Source: Serratia rhizosphaerae (GTDB taxonomy: Bacteria; Pseudomonadota; Gammaproteobacteria; Enterobacterales; Enterobacteriaceae). Taken from it: a stretch of DNA of 64,000 nucleotides. The notes beneath the pieces are model-generated. The model was not told the origin of the DNA. It saw only the letters and a program-made list of their open reading frames with translations, and made no database searches. Of the stretch, positions 25,685 to 34,168 are shown piece after piece. Each line of letters begins with the position of its first letter. Position 1 is the stretch's first letter. The position numbers and the translations under genes were made by a program. The stretch is taken from positions 2,418,001 to 2,482,000 of the forward strand of contig NZ_CP041764.1 of NCBI RefSeq assembly GCF_009817885.1, given 5' to 3'.

Positions 25685-25743
25685 GATTGCCTCAAAAATT
25701 CTGGTTTCCTGCGCTTACCTTATTCCTCCCGCCGTACGGCTTA

Positions 25744-25757
25744 TTGATGTAAATCAA
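25744..25757 (-). promoter_or_regulatory. FNR-binding site of the nirB promoter
   Basis: TTGATGTAAATCAA is a perfect match to the FNR consensus TTGAT-N4-ATCAA. If placed at -41.5 as in E. coli, nirB transcription would start near 25709, where a TAAGGT -10-like hexamer sits at 25717-25722 on the minus strand. Confidence 0.85.
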
Positions 25758-25770
25758 GTCTACTCCCATA

Positions 25771-25786
25771 TACCTCTAAGGTGTTA
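25771..25786 (-). promoter_or_regulatory. NarL/NarP-like site of the nirB promoter
   Basis: The 16-bp segment contains one perfect NarL heptamer (AGAGGTA on the minus strand, TACCTCT on the plus) and a poor second half. Its centre is exactly 28 bp upstream of the FNR-box centre, the same spacing as the -69.5 and -41.5 sites of E. coli nirB. The spacing supports the assignment more than the sequence does. Confidence 0.55.
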
Positions 25787-25971
25787 TATTACTGATTTTT
25801 ATCGTTATTTGATAAGTTGCGGTTTTCATTCAACTTTAGCTGAATCGAGCCAGTTTGATGGTTGTCGCACTATTTTTCGCCGTTTACGCCATTTTTGCTG
25901 ATGACTGTTTTTGTCAGCCTGCGCGCGTGCCAGTATGATGAAAAAATCAGCCGGTCAACGGGAGGGGAAGT

Positions 25972-27255
25972 GTGGCAAAGCAAAGGTTGAAGTTTATCGA
26001 CAATCTGCGTCTCAGCGGGCATGAAGGACTGTGGCAACTGAGCATCGAGCAGGGGCGTATCGCCCATCTGATCCCGCAGCCGGCCGGCCAGGCGTGGCGT
26101 AGCGACGCGCTGGATGCCGAGGGCGGCCTGGCGCTGCCGGCGTTTGTCGAGCCGCATATTCATCTGGATACCACCCAGACCGCCGGTCAGCCGGCCTGGA
26201 ACCAGTCCGGCACGCTGTTTGAGGGGATTGAACGCTGGGCGGAGCGTAAGGCGCTGCTGAGCCACGAGGATGTGAAGCAGCGCGCCTGGCAAACGCTGAA
26301 GTGGCAGATCGCCAACGGCATTCAGTACGTGCGTACCCATGTGGACGTGTCGGACCCGTCGCTGACCGCGCTGCGCGCCATGCTGGAGGTGAAGCAGGAG
26401 GCGGCACCCTGGGTGACGCTGCAGATCGTTGCATTTCCGCAGGAGGGCATTCTCTCTTATCCCAACGGTGAAGCCCTGCTGGAGGAGGCGCTGCGCCTGG
26501 GGGCCGATGTGGTGGGTGCAATTCCACACTTTGAATTTACCCGCGAGTACGGCGTAGAGTCGCTGCACAAGGCCTTCGCGCTGGCGCAGAAATATGGCCG
26601 GTTGGTGGATGTACACTGCGATGAGATTGATGACGAGCAGTCGCGCTTTGTCGAAACCGTCGCGGCGCTGGCGCTCAAGCTGGAGATGGGCGCGCGGGTG
26701 ACCGCCAGCCATACCACGGCGATGCATTCCTACAACGGCGCTTATACCTCGCGGCTGTTCCGCCTGTTGAAACTGTCCGGCATCAACTTTGTCGCCAACC
26801 CGCTGGTGAATATTCATCTGCAAGGGCGTTTTGACGACTATCCGAAGCGGCGCGGCATCACGCGGGTGAAAGAGATGCTGGCGGCGGATCTCAACGTCTG
26901 TTTCGGCCACGACGACGTCTTCGACCCGTGGTATCCGCTCGGCACCGCCAATATGCTGCAGGTATTGCATATGGGTCTGCACGTCTGTCAGCTGATGGGC
27001 TACGGCCAGATTAACGACGGCCTGGAACTGATCACCACGCGCAGCGCCCGCACGCTGCAGCTGCAGGATTACGGGCTGGCGGCAGGCAACAGCGCCAACC
27101 TGGTGATTCTGCCGGCGGAAAACGGCTTTGACGCGGTGCGGCGCCAGACGCCGGTGCGCTACTCCATTCGTCAGGGAGACGTGATCGCCGCCACCCGGCC
27201 GGCGGAAACGACGATTTACCTGGATGATGAGGAGCTGGTCGATTTTCGCCGCTAG
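25972..27255 (+). CDS. codA: Cytosine deaminase
   Basis: Deaminates cytosine to uracil for pyrimidine salvage. The 427-residue amidohydrolase is nearly colinear with E. coli CodA: metal ligands H62 and H64 in EPHIHLDTTQTAG, then VHCDEIDDEQ with ligand His and catalytic Glu near 215, SHTTAMHSY, and GHDDVFDPW with the metal/active Asp near 314. It starts at GTG with GGGAGGGG upstream. The permease gene codB, its usual E. coli partner, is not adjacent. It is divergent from nirB and convergent with tsgA, so it looks inserted into the tsgA-nirB junction. Confidence 0.96.
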   Translation: MAKQRLKFIDNLRLSGHEGLWQLSIEQGRIAHLIPQPAGQAWRSDALDAEGGLALPAFVEPHIHLDTTQTAGQPAWNQSGTLFEGIERWAERKALLSHEDVKQRAWQTLKWQIANGIQYVRTHVDVSDPSLTALRAMLEVKQEAAPWVTLQIVAFPQEGILSYPNGEALLEEALRLGADVVGAIPHFEFTREYGVESLHKAFALAQKYGRLVDVHCDEIDDEQSRFVETVAALALKLEMGARVTASHTTAMHSYNGAYTSRLFRLLKLSGINFVANPLVNIHLQGRFDDYPKRRGITRVKEMLAADLNVCFGHDDVFDPWYPLGTANMLQVLHMGLHVCQLMGYGQINDGLELITTRSARTLQLQDYGLAAGNSANLVILPAENGFDAVRRQTPVRYSIRQGDVIAATRPAETTIYLDDEELVDFRR

Positions 27256-27266
27256 GATGCAGGGAT

Positions 27267-27306
27267 AAAAAAAGCACCGTCGCCGGTGGCGAACGGTGCT
27301 TTTTTA
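27267..27306. terminator. Bidirectional terminator between codA and tsgA
   Basis: GCACCGT and ACGGTGC form the base of a long stem with an inner CGCC/GGCG part and one bulge. A run of seven A precedes it and six T follow, so it can act on both convergent genes. Confidence 0.92.
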
Positions 27307-27322
27307 TGGGAGGCAGCGACGA

Positions 27323-28507
27323 TTAGTGGGTCACGTGGCCGTGGCTGCGGTGCTTGGTGACAAAGCCCAGCAGCAGACACATCACGAATACCGCCAGGTA
27401 CAGGCCGTTGGCGGTGGTCAGCGCCGCGTGCGCGCCGCCTTTGGCGACAATCGGGCCGGTGACCACGAAGGTCAGCATGGTGCCGATGGTGCCGCAGGTC
27501 AGGATGAAGTTCACCAGCTTCGGCGAAGAGACCTTGGTCTGCAGCGAACCGAGGGTAATCAGCGTGGTGTAGATGGCGCTGGAAACAAAGCCCAGGGCCA
27601 TAATGTAGTAGCCCAGCAGCTGCGGCTCGTCGCTGCTGACGAACATATACATCGCGCCGGTCGCCAGCGCCGCCAGCACGGTGACGATGCGCTGTAGGTC
27701 GAAGAAGCGCAGCACAAAGCTGAATACCCACATCCCCAACATATAAGAGGTCCAGAAATCGCTGACCAGCTTGCCGGCCTGGCTGATATTCATCCCCAGA
27801 GATTTGGTGGCATACTCCGGCACCCACTGGATGAAGCCCAACTGGCCGAGGATGTAGCACAGCGCGGCGATCGACAGGAACAGCACGCCGATACCCCATT
27901 TTTCTTTGGCGACCGTTTCGCCGTCGGCATTGCCTTTATTGCCCAGTACCGGGAACTCGGAACACAGGGCCAGCACGAAAATCGCCAGATACAGTACGCC
28001 GATGCAGGCGTAAACCCAGTACCAACCGATATGGCGCGCCAGCAGCGTGGCGGCGACGATCGGGAAGATCATCCCGGCCATGCTGAAGAACGAATCGGTA
28101 AACAGCAGGCGTGAACCGCGCTGGCGACCGGAATACATATGGGTGATCAGGAAAGTGCCGATCGACATGGTAATGCCGCTCACTATCCCGAGGATAAACA
28201 TGCAGATGGAGAACAGCGTCAGGGTTTTGCCGACCATCAGGCCAACCACCGCCAGCACCATCAGCAGAAAACCGAACACCAGTTGGCGTTTCAGCGGGAT
28301 AATTTCCATCAGCCAGGCATTGAGGAAGATCGAAATCAGAATGCCGGCGTTCAGGAAGGTAAAGGTGTTGCTCATGCTGGAAACCGGCAGATTAAAGTAC
28401 TCTGCAATGTTTCCCATCACCATCCCTGTGACGATCACTAAGGCACCGGTCAGCGCATAGGAAAAGAAGCTGATCCATGTAAGCCGGATGCGGTTGTTGT
28501 TATTCAT
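27323..28507 (-). CDS. tsgA: MFS transporter TsgA
   Basis: A 394-residue major facilitator protein with 12 predicted membrane segments, matching E. coli TsgA (393). In Salmonella the gene was found as tellurite- and selenite-inducible; substrate is not settled. The N terminus MNNNNRIRLTWISFFSYALT and the GRQRGSRLLFTDSFFSMAGM loop fit the family. The start at 28507 is supported by homology; the in-frame extension to 28597 is not. It is convergent with codA and downstream of the LacI-type regulator in the same direction, with 176 bases between. Confidence 0.93.
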   Translation of the reverse strand: MNNNNRIRLTWISFFSYALTGALVIVTGMVMGNIAEYFNLPVSSMSNTFTFLNAGILISIFLNAWLMEIIPLKRQLVFGFLLMVLAVVGLMVGKTLTLFSICMFILGIVSGITMSIGTFLITHMYSGRQRGSRLLFTDSFFSMAGMIFPIVAATLLARHIGWYWVYACIGVLYLAIFVLALCSEFPVLGNKGNADGETVAKEKWGIGVLFLSIAALCYILGQLGFIQWVPEYATKSLGMNISQAGKLVSDFWTSYMLGMWVFSFVLRFFDLQRIVTVLAALATGAMYMFVSSDEPQLLGYYIMALGFVSSAIYTTLITLGSLQTKVSSPKLVNFILTCGTIGTMLTFVVTGPIVAKGGAHAALTTANGLYLAVFVMCLLLGFVTKHRSHGHVTH

Positions 28508-28683
28508 TGAATAAGCCCGATTGGTCTGTTGGATTTGAGATGCCGGTGGCGGGATCTGACGTCGCTTGCCAAAAAAAGAAAACGGTCCGCTGACCACCTG
28601 GGGGCGGATCCTAGCATAGCTATCGGGATATTTTATGATTGCTGACTAATTTTTGATGCAATCAATGAAAACTATTTAATCAA

Positions 28684-29670
28684 TTAGTGATCTGTGTCTA
28701 GTTTGGCAATCGAATCGCGCCTGATGATCTGCGGCGCGAAGGTCACGGGCGGCGTTGCAGGATCGATCAGCAGGCGTGCGGCCTGCTGGGCCATCTCCAC
28801 GATCGGGAAGTGCACGCTGGTCAGCGCCGGACGGACAAACGGCGCGCGTTCGCCGCTGTCGTAACAGACCAGCGAAATATCCTGCGGGACGCGCAGGCGG
28901 CGTTCGTTGATCGCCAGCAAAGCGCCGATCGCCATCTCTTCGTTGCAACAATAGATGGCGCTGGGCAGCACAGGGCGCAGCAGCAGGCGTTCGGCACACT
29001 GATAGCCGCTTTCCAGGTCGTAAGCCCCTTCCGGACAGTCCAACGGTTCCAGACGCGCCGCACGCATGGCGTCCTCAAAGCCCCGGATGCGCAGCCGGCT
29101 GGAGGCGCGCTGGCGCGGCCCGCTGATGCAGGCGATGCGGCGGTGGCCGGCGTCGATCAACTGCTGGGTTGCCAGGAGGCTGGCCTGCGGATGGTCGAAG
29201 GTGACACAGCGATCCTCCAGCCCCGGCACCAGACGATCGAGCAGCACAAAGCGGCGCTGTTCCGCCGCCAGTTGACGTAGCCTATCGTCGCTCAGGTAGC
29301 GGACGTGCAGGATCACCCCGTCGCAGCGCAGGTTGAACAGCCGCTGGATCGCCGCCAGTTCATTGTCGGCGCTGTTACGCCCCTGGGTGACCAGCAGCTG
29401 TTTGCCGTGCGACTCCGCCTCGGTCTGCACAAAATCCATCAACGCGCCGAAAAAACCGCCGCGGTATGAGGTGGTCACCAGGCCCAGCGTGTTGCTTTGG
29501 CTGGAGGCCAGCGCGCGCGCCGCCGGATTGGGGGTATAGCCAAGCCGGGCGATGGCCCGCTCCACTTTCTCGCGGGTGGGTGCTTTGACATTGCTGTCGC
29601 CGTTCACCACGCGCGACACCGTGGCGCGCGATACGCCCGCTTCAGCGGCTACATCTTCCAGTGTCACCAT
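28684..29670 (-). CDS. LacI-family repressor of the adjacent PTS/beta-glucosidase operon
   Basis: A 328-residue LacI/GalR regulator with an N-terminal helix-turn-helix (VTLEDVAAEAGVSRATVSRVVN, then the hinge TPNPAARALAS) and a periplasmic-binding-like sugar domain. It is the last gene of the PTS-GH4 operon, 38 bases after the glucosidase gene, so it is likely self-limiting. A LacI-type operator (TGAGAGCGCTCTCA core) sits before the operon. The related motif TGGGAGCGCTCCCA is known for CelR. Three start codons (ATG, ATG, GTG) follow one another; the second ATG is chosen for the AAGGA spacing. The inducer, probably a phosphorylated or free beta-glucoside, is inferred. Confidence 0.88.
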   Translation of the reverse strand: MVTLEDVAAEAGVSRATVSRVVNGDSNVKAPTREKVERAIARLGYTPNPAARALASSQSNTLGLVTTSYRGGFFGALMDFVQTEAESHGKQLLVTQGRNSADNELAAIQRLFNLRCDGVILHVRYLSDDRLRQLAAEQRRFVLLDRLVPGLEDRCVTFDHPQASLLATQQLIDAGHRRIACISGPRQRASSRLRIRGFEDAMRAARLEPLDCPEGAYDLESGYQCAERLLLRPVLPSAIYCCNEEMAIGALLAINERRLRVPQDISLVCYDSGERAPFVRPALTSVHFPIVEMAQQAARLLIDPATPPVTFAPQIIRRDSIAKLDTDH

Positions 29671-29708
29671 CATGTCCTTCGACCTGCCTCATTGCCGTTT
29701 CGTGATTA

Positions 29709-31019
29709 TCAGAGCGTAAACTGCGGTAAGTATGCGCTATTGGCCTGCAGTACGTCTTCCAGCAGCGGCCCGGCAATTTTCGCGCTGGCGACCAGCGGGT
29801 TGGTAACCAGCGCCAGCAGCGCGCTGCGGCGATCGCCGTGTACGGCGGCCTCGATGGTCAGGCGCTCATAGGCCTTCACCTGCTGGGTCAGCGCATGCAT
29901 GGATTCCGGCAACCGGCCGAAAGCCAGCGGATGGGCGCCCTGCGCATCGACGATACAGTTGGTTTCTATCACAGCATCGTCGGCGAGGCCATGAATAGCG
30001 CCGCGGTTTGCGGTGTTTACCACTAATTGCGTACCGAGATTGTTGTGAATTGCCCGGATCAGCTCCAGCGCCACCTGCGAATAGAACGAGCCGCCGCGGA
30101 AGCTGAGCTGCTGCGGTTTGCTGTCCAGATGCGGGTCGGCATACAGCTCAAACAGCTCTTTTTCCACCTGCATCACCTGCTCGGCGCGGGTGCCGCGTTC
30201 GGCGGCGGCGGCCATCTCTTCCGCCAGCATCTCCTGCGTCTGGTAGAAGTAACGGTGATAAGGGCAGGGGATGGCGCCGACGGCGCGCAGGAACGCCGGC
30301 GGCCACGGCTCTTCCTTGATGTTGTTCATGGTCAGCGTCGCGCCGTCGCACAGCCTGTCGATCACCTCGGCGGTGACGTCCCGGCCGCTGTGCATCACCT
30401 GATGCACCCAGACCATATGGTTGAGCCCGGCGAAGCGCAGCCGGACAGCGTCAAACGGCGCTTCCAGCATGTTGGCGATCATATGGTGCATGCTGATCGG
30501 CACATTGCACAGGCCGATAATTTTCGCCTTGGTGTAGCGGGAGATCGCTTCGGTCACGATGCCGGCCGGGTTGGTGAAGTTGATGATCCAGGCGTCCGGC
30601 GCCAGCCGTTCGACCTTGCGCGCGATATCCAGCATTACCGGAATGGTGCGCAGCGCCTTGGCAAAACCGCCGACGCCGGTGGTCTCCTGGCCAATCAGGC
30701 GATACTTCAGCCCCAGACGTTCGTCGGCGGCGCGGGCCGGCAGTTGCCCGACCCGCAGCTGCGTCAGGACAAACTGTGCGCCGCGGATGGCGTCGTCCAG
30801 TGCAAAATGCACGCTGACCGTGACTCGTTCCAGCCCGTGTCGCGCCAACATACGTTGGGTCAGCGCGGCGATAATCTCGACTTTCTCGCGGCCGGCCTCG
30901 ACGTCGACCAATGCCAGTTCGCTGACCGGCAGCTCCTCAATGCGTTCAATCAGGCCTTCGACCAGTTCCGGCGTATAGCTGCTGCCGCCGCCGATAATGG
31001 CGATTTTCAGGGTATTCAT
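29709..31019 (-). CDS. 6-phospho-beta-glucosidase, GH4 family
   Basis: GH4 enzymes cleave phosphorylated disaccharides by an NAD- and Mn-dependent redox mechanism in the cytoplasm. The 436-residue protein has the NAD motif IIGGGSSYTPEL at residues 8-19 and FTNPAG near 148. The metal ligands are Cys171 in CNVP and His201 in LNHMVWV. The CNVP/NHM pattern and PTS context fit the 6-phospho-beta-glucosidase (CelF-type) branch rather than alpha-galactosidases. It overlaps the IIA gene by ATGA and has GGAGG before its ATG. Substrate is probably cellobiose-6-phosphate or a related beta-glucoside phosphate. Confidence 0.92.
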   Translation of the reverse strand: MNTLKIAIIGGGSSYTPELVEGLIERIEELPVSELALVDVEAGREKVEIIAALTQRMLARHGLERVTVSVHFALDDAIRGAQFVLTQLRVGQLPARAADERLGLKYRLIGQETTGVGGFAKALRTIPVMLDIARKVERLAPDAWIINFTNPAGIVTEAISRYTKAKIIGLCNVPISMHHMIANMLEAPFDAVRLRFAGLNHMVWVHQVMHSGRDVTAEVIDRLCDGATLTMNNIKEEPWPPAFLRAVGAIPCPYHRYFYQTQEMLAEEMAAAAERGTRAEQVMQVEKELFELYADPHLDSKPQQLSFRGGSFYSQVALELIRAIHNNLGTQLVVNTANRGAIHGLADDAVIETNCIVDAQGAHPLAFGRLPESMHALTQQVKAYERLTIEAAVHGDRRSALLALVTNPLVASAKIAGPLLEDVLQANSAYLPQFTL

Positions 31020-31366
31020 CCGCGCGCCTCCGTTTGTGCCTGCCGGCGATAAAGTTCAATCATGTCGTCTGCCAGATCCTGAATCACCATCGCGTTCATC
31101 AGGTGGTCCTGGGCGTGGACGGTGATCAGGTTGATGGCCAGCTTGCCGCAGCCTTCGTCCAGGCCGATCAGCCGGGTTTGAATCTGGTGCGCCTGCGTCA
31201 CGGCCTGCTTTGATTCGGCCATATGGGCGGCGGAGGCGTCAAAGTCGCCCGCCCGCGCCTGCTGCAACGCCATCAGCGCGCTGCTGCGGGCGCTGCCGGC
31301 GAACACCAGCAGTTCCATAATGGTGCTTTCGAAATCCTGACTGACGTCAGTAGCTAATTCACTCAC
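31016..31366 (-). CDS. PTS lactose/cellobiose-type enzyme IIA
   Basis: A 116-residue all-helical IIA of the lactose/chitobiose class that carries phosphate from HPr to IIB. The phospho-acceptor is His84, the first His of VHAQDHLM, aligned with His89 of E. coli ChbA. Translation starts at GTG with AGGAGCG upstream, two bases after the IIC stop. It overlaps the GH4 gene by four bases. The separate IIA, IIB and IIC genes are typical of this PTS class. Confidence 0.94.
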   Translation of the reverse strand: MSELATDVSQDFESTIMELLVFAGSARSSALMALQQARAGDFDASAAHMAESKQAVTQAHQIQTRLIGLDEGCGKLAINLITVHAQDHLMNAMVIQDLADDMIELYRRQAQTEARG

Positions 31367-31368
31367 GG

Positions 31369-32691
31369 TTACGCTCCTGTCGCCGCAGATGCAGCGCGTT
31401 CGGCGTCGGCCTGCTGCATTTCCTGCGTGATTAATTGTTTTTCATACACTTTGAAGAACGGCAGCCAGATGGCGAAATCAAGCGCCATCAGCAGCAAGAC
31501 CAGTACCGCGGCGCGAATATCCCAAGAAGCGGAGATCAGCGCGCCGAGCGGGGCCGGTGCGGTCCAGGGCGCCATGGCGACCATCTTTTCCACAAAATCC
31601 CAGTGCAGGGCGAAATAGGCCAGTACGGCATTGACCATCGGCACCAGCAGCAGTGGAATAAACAGCGTCGGGTTCATCACCACCGGCGAGCCGAACAGCA
31701 GCGGTTCGTTGATGTTGAACACCGAGGGCACCACGCTCAGCCTGCCGATGGTGCGCAGATGGACCGAGCGGCTGCGCAGGTATAACAGCGCCAGCACCAG
31801 CGTGGAGCCGGAGCCGCCGATGCAGACATAGAACGACCAGAACGGCGCGGTCAGCGTCTGGGTCGTAGCCGCGCCCTGCGCCACCAGCGCGGCGTTGGCC
31901 GCCAGATTGGTCATAAAAATCGGGTTGAGCAGGCCGGTAACGATATTGTCGCCGTGAATACCGGCAAACCACAGCAGGTTGGCGATCAGCACCATCAGCA
32001 GAATGGCGGGCAGGGTATCGCCGACGCCGATCAGCGGCTGGAACAGGTGCATAATGGCGGCCGGCAGCAGCAGGTGAAACTCGCTCTGCAGCAGAATGCT
32101 GAGCGGATAGACCGTCAGTAAAATACCAATGACCGGATACAGCAGCTCAAATGAGCGGGCGATGGCGGGCGGCACCTGCTCGGGCAGACGCAGCGTGATG
32201 TTGTACTTTTTCAACAGGCGGATCAGCTCCACCGACCAGATGGCGCAGATCAGCGCGGTGAACACCCCCTGACCACCGAGAAAATCGAGCGACATTTTGT
32301 TATCGGCCTGCGGCGCGGCCGCCAGCAGAAATGCCATCAGCGACAGCAGTCCGGCGGTCAGCGCGTCCAGACCATAGTGCTTGGCCAGGCTGTAGGCGGT
32401 GCCAATAGCCACGAACACGCTCATCAGCCCCATGGTCATAAAGAACGGCATGGTGATGGTGTTCCAGTGCGTTTTGGCGACGCTCAGCCAGACGCGGCCA
32501 AAGCCGGAGGTGGTGTCGGCATCGAACGGCGGATTGGCGACGATCAGCATGATACTGCCGACGATTAAAAACGGCATGGCGCAGATAAAGCCGTCGCGGA
32601 TGGCAATAATGTGGCGTTGGCTGCCGATACGGCCGGCCAGCGGCGCGATGTGGTTTTCCACGACGCGCATCAGAGAAACGTACAGGCTCAT
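31369..32691 (-). CDS. PTS cellobiose-type enzyme IIC permease
   Basis: A 440-residue membrane permease of the lactose/cellobiose PTS family that takes up and phosphorylates a beta-disaccharide. It begins MSLYVSLMRVVENHIAPLAGRIGSQ..., a family pattern, and has about ten hydrophobic segments, including SQRHIIAIRDGFICAMPFLIVG and the INEPLLFGSPVVMNP loop near 325, which holds the conserved catalytic Glu. The start at 32691 is preferred because GGAG is six bases before it, whereas the upstream ATG at 32697 touches that GGAG. It lies 16 bases after IIB and two before IIA. Confidence 0.93.
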   Translation of the reverse strand: MSLYVSLMRVVENHIAPLAGRIGSQRHIIAIRDGFICAMPFLIVGSIMLIVANPPFDADTTSGFGRVWLSVAKTHWNTITMPFFMTMGLMSVFVAIGTAYSLAKHYGLDALTAGLLSLMAFLLAAAPQADNKMSLDFLGGQGVFTALICAIWSVELIRLLKKYNITLRLPEQVPPAIARSFELLYPVIGILLTVYPLSILLQSEFHLLLPAAIMHLFQPLIGVGDTLPAILLMVLIANLLWFAGIHGDNIVTGLLNPIFMTNLAANAALVAQGAATTQTLTAPFWSFYVCIGGSGSTLVLALLYLRSRSVHLRTIGRLSVVPSVFNINEPLLFGSPVVMNPTLFIPLLLVPMVNAVLAYFALHWDFVEKMVAMAPWTAPAPLGALISASWDIRAAVLVLLLMALDFAIWLPFFKVYEKQLITQEMQQADAERAASAATGA

Positions 32692-32707
32692 GGGCATCTC
32701 CGCCGGT

Positions 32708-33013
32708 TTAGGCCATCAGGGCGAGGGCGTGATCCAGCACCTTATCGCCGCGCAGCGTGCCGTAATCCATCATGTCGATGACCGCTATGGGCTTGCCGAG
32801 CGGCGCGGCGATGCGGCTAAAGCGCGCCAGTTCATATTTCACCTGCGGCCCCAGCAGCACGACGTCGGCATCGGCCAGCGCGCTTTCAAATTCAGCGGCG
32901 GGTACGGCGACAATCTCCAGCGTCAGCGCCCGTTTTTCCGTTTCAGCCTGCATCCGTTTGACCAGCATGCTGGTGGACATGCCGGCGGCGCAGCACAGTA
33001 CGATCTTTTTCAT
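32708..33013 (-). CDS. PTS cellobiose-type enzyme IIB
   Basis: A 101-residue IIB of the lactose/chitobiose class; it accepts phosphate from IIA on a cysteine and hands it to the sugar in IIC. The active site is Cys8 in LCCAAGMSTSM, aligned with Cys10 of ChbB; Cys7 beside it is an unusual doublet. Two adjacent ATG codons exist and the second fits the AGGAG spacing. This is the first gene of the five-gene operon, about 100 bases after the LacI-type palindrome. Confidence 0.93.
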   Translation of the reverse strand: MKKIVLCCAAGMSTSMLVKRMQAETEKRALTLEIVAVPAAEFESALADADVVLLGPQVKYELARFSRIAAPLGKPIAVIDMMDYGTLRGDKVLDHALALMA

Positions 33014-33117
33014 CATTGCTCTCCTGTGGTTTCCCGTATCTGGCGCGCCGCGTCGCTGCCGGCCGGTGGTTTTCCGGGGTGCAGCGTGGGATTGCCGTCG
33101 GTTTTTTTCTTAACGCC

Positions 33118-33139
33118 CAAATGAGAGCGCTCTCATTTG
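33118..33139 (-). promoter_or_regulatory. LacI-type operator of the PTS/GH4 operon
   Basis: A perfect 22-bp palindrome centred on GAGAGCGCTCTC, with central CG as in LacI-family operators. It lies 105 bases before the first gene of the operon and resembles the CelR operator TGGGAGCGCTCCCA. On the minus strand a weak TTGTTT/TAGCAA promoter overlaps its upstream flank, so a bound repressor would block initiation or early elongation. Confidence 0.85.
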
Positions 33140-33436
33140 CTAGCCTAGCGGGAGCACAGAAACAAAACGGGAGACAGGTCGCAAAAAATGCCAAATGGCC
33201 GATTGGTACAAATAATGCGTGATCGACTTTGCAAAAATCTGCATGGCGATCATACTCTTGTCAGGAAAATTCGGGAGTTCGTCTGCAAAAAACGGGGGTT
33301 GCCCGGATGAGGCGGCGTTGTTTTGAGAACTTTCCCGCAATAGCGTAAATATAAGTAAATGGCTGGCGCTCACCAGAATGGCTCTTTAGAATCAAGGCGC
33401 TTTCCGTTGTTTGTCTCCCAGAGAAAGGACCCGCTC
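33140..33436. other. Divergent regulatory region between the PTS operon and ppiA
   Basis: Together with the operator and leader, about 420 bp lie between the divergent PTS operon and ppiA. This part has no supported gene. A 16-bp imperfect palindrome CCAA...GGCC...TTGG lies at 33191-33206, and a CRP-like element (TGCAA-N6-TCACG on the minus strand, 7 of 10 positions) lies near 33216-33231. PTS operons and E. coli ppiA are both CRP-responsive, but the site is weak. Confidence 0.4.
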
Positions 33437-34006
33437 ATGTTCAAACGTACCTTAACCACCCTTGTCGCCCTGTGCTCCCTGACGGCGATGGCGCCGGCCG
33501 CACTGGCCGCAGGCGAAACCCACGTCATGCTGACCACCTCCGCCGGGAATATCGAGCTGGCGCTGGATGGCCAAAAAGCGCCGGTATCAACGAAAAACTT
33601 CGTTGACTACGTGAACAGCGGTTTCTATGACAACACCGTGTTCCACCGCGTGATCCCCGGCTTTATGGTTCAGGGCGGCGGCTTCACGGCGGATATGCAG
33701 CAAAAGAGCACCAAAGCGCCGATCAAGAATGAGGCGGATAACGGCCTGCGCAACCTGCGCGGCACCATTTCCATGGCGCGTACTGCCGATAAGGATAGCG
33801 CCACCAGCCAGTTCTTCCTGAACGTAGCGGACAACGCCTTCCTGGACCACGGCCAGCGCGACTTTGGCTATGCGGTGTTCGGTAAAGTGGTGAAGGGCAT
33901 GGAAGTGGTCGACAAGATTTCTCAGGTACCGACCGGCAACGTCGGTCCTTATCAAAATGTACCAAGCAAGCCGATTGTGATTCTGTCGGCGAAGGTGATG
34001 CCATAA
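33437..34006 (+). CDS. ppiA: Periplasmic peptidyl-prolyl isomerase A (cyclophilin)
   Basis: Speeds proline isomerisation in periplasmic protein folding. The 189-residue protein has a signal peptide (MFKRTLTTLVALCSLTAM..., cleaved after ALAA, near residue 24) and a cyclophilin domain with VFHRVIPGFMVQGG and the ATSQFFLN region. The enteric type has Phe in place of the Trp of eukaryotic cyclophilins. The start at 33437 fits the signal peptide; the in-frame extension to 33359 does not. A terminator follows. Confidence 0.96.
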   Translation: MFKRTLTTLVALCSLTAMAPAALAAGETHVMLTTSAGNIELALDGQKAPVSTKNFVDYVNSGFYDNTVFHRVIPGFMVQGGGFTADMQQKSTKAPIKNEADNGLRNLRGTISMARTADKDSATSQFFLNVADNAFLDHGQRDFGYAVFGKVVKGMEVVDKISQVPTGNVGPYQNVPSKPIVILSAKVMP

Positions 34007-34015
34007 TCGCCCCGG

Positions 34016-34042
34016 CCGGCCCCGCACGGGGCCGGTTTCTGT
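34016..34042 (+). terminator. Rho-independent terminator after ppiA
   Basis: CCGGCCCC and GGGGCCGG form an 8-bp stem with a GCAC loop, followed by TTTCTGTTTG. Confidence 0.85.
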
Positions 34043-34168
34043 TTGTCGCCCTCTGAAGCCTCGCCTGCATCACTGTTTTCCTGCCCTGCTCATGGTGTAA
34101 TCAACGCAGATAATCAGACCGGATAGCCGGCGTTTTGATGTTCCTCTCGTTCAGGGTGCGTTGTTGTG

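Noticed and set aside
23201..25747. An open frame of 848 codons antisense to nirB
   Set aside because: It mirrors nirB almost exactly, is low-complexity in composition, and lacks family features; high-GC third-position bias explains it.
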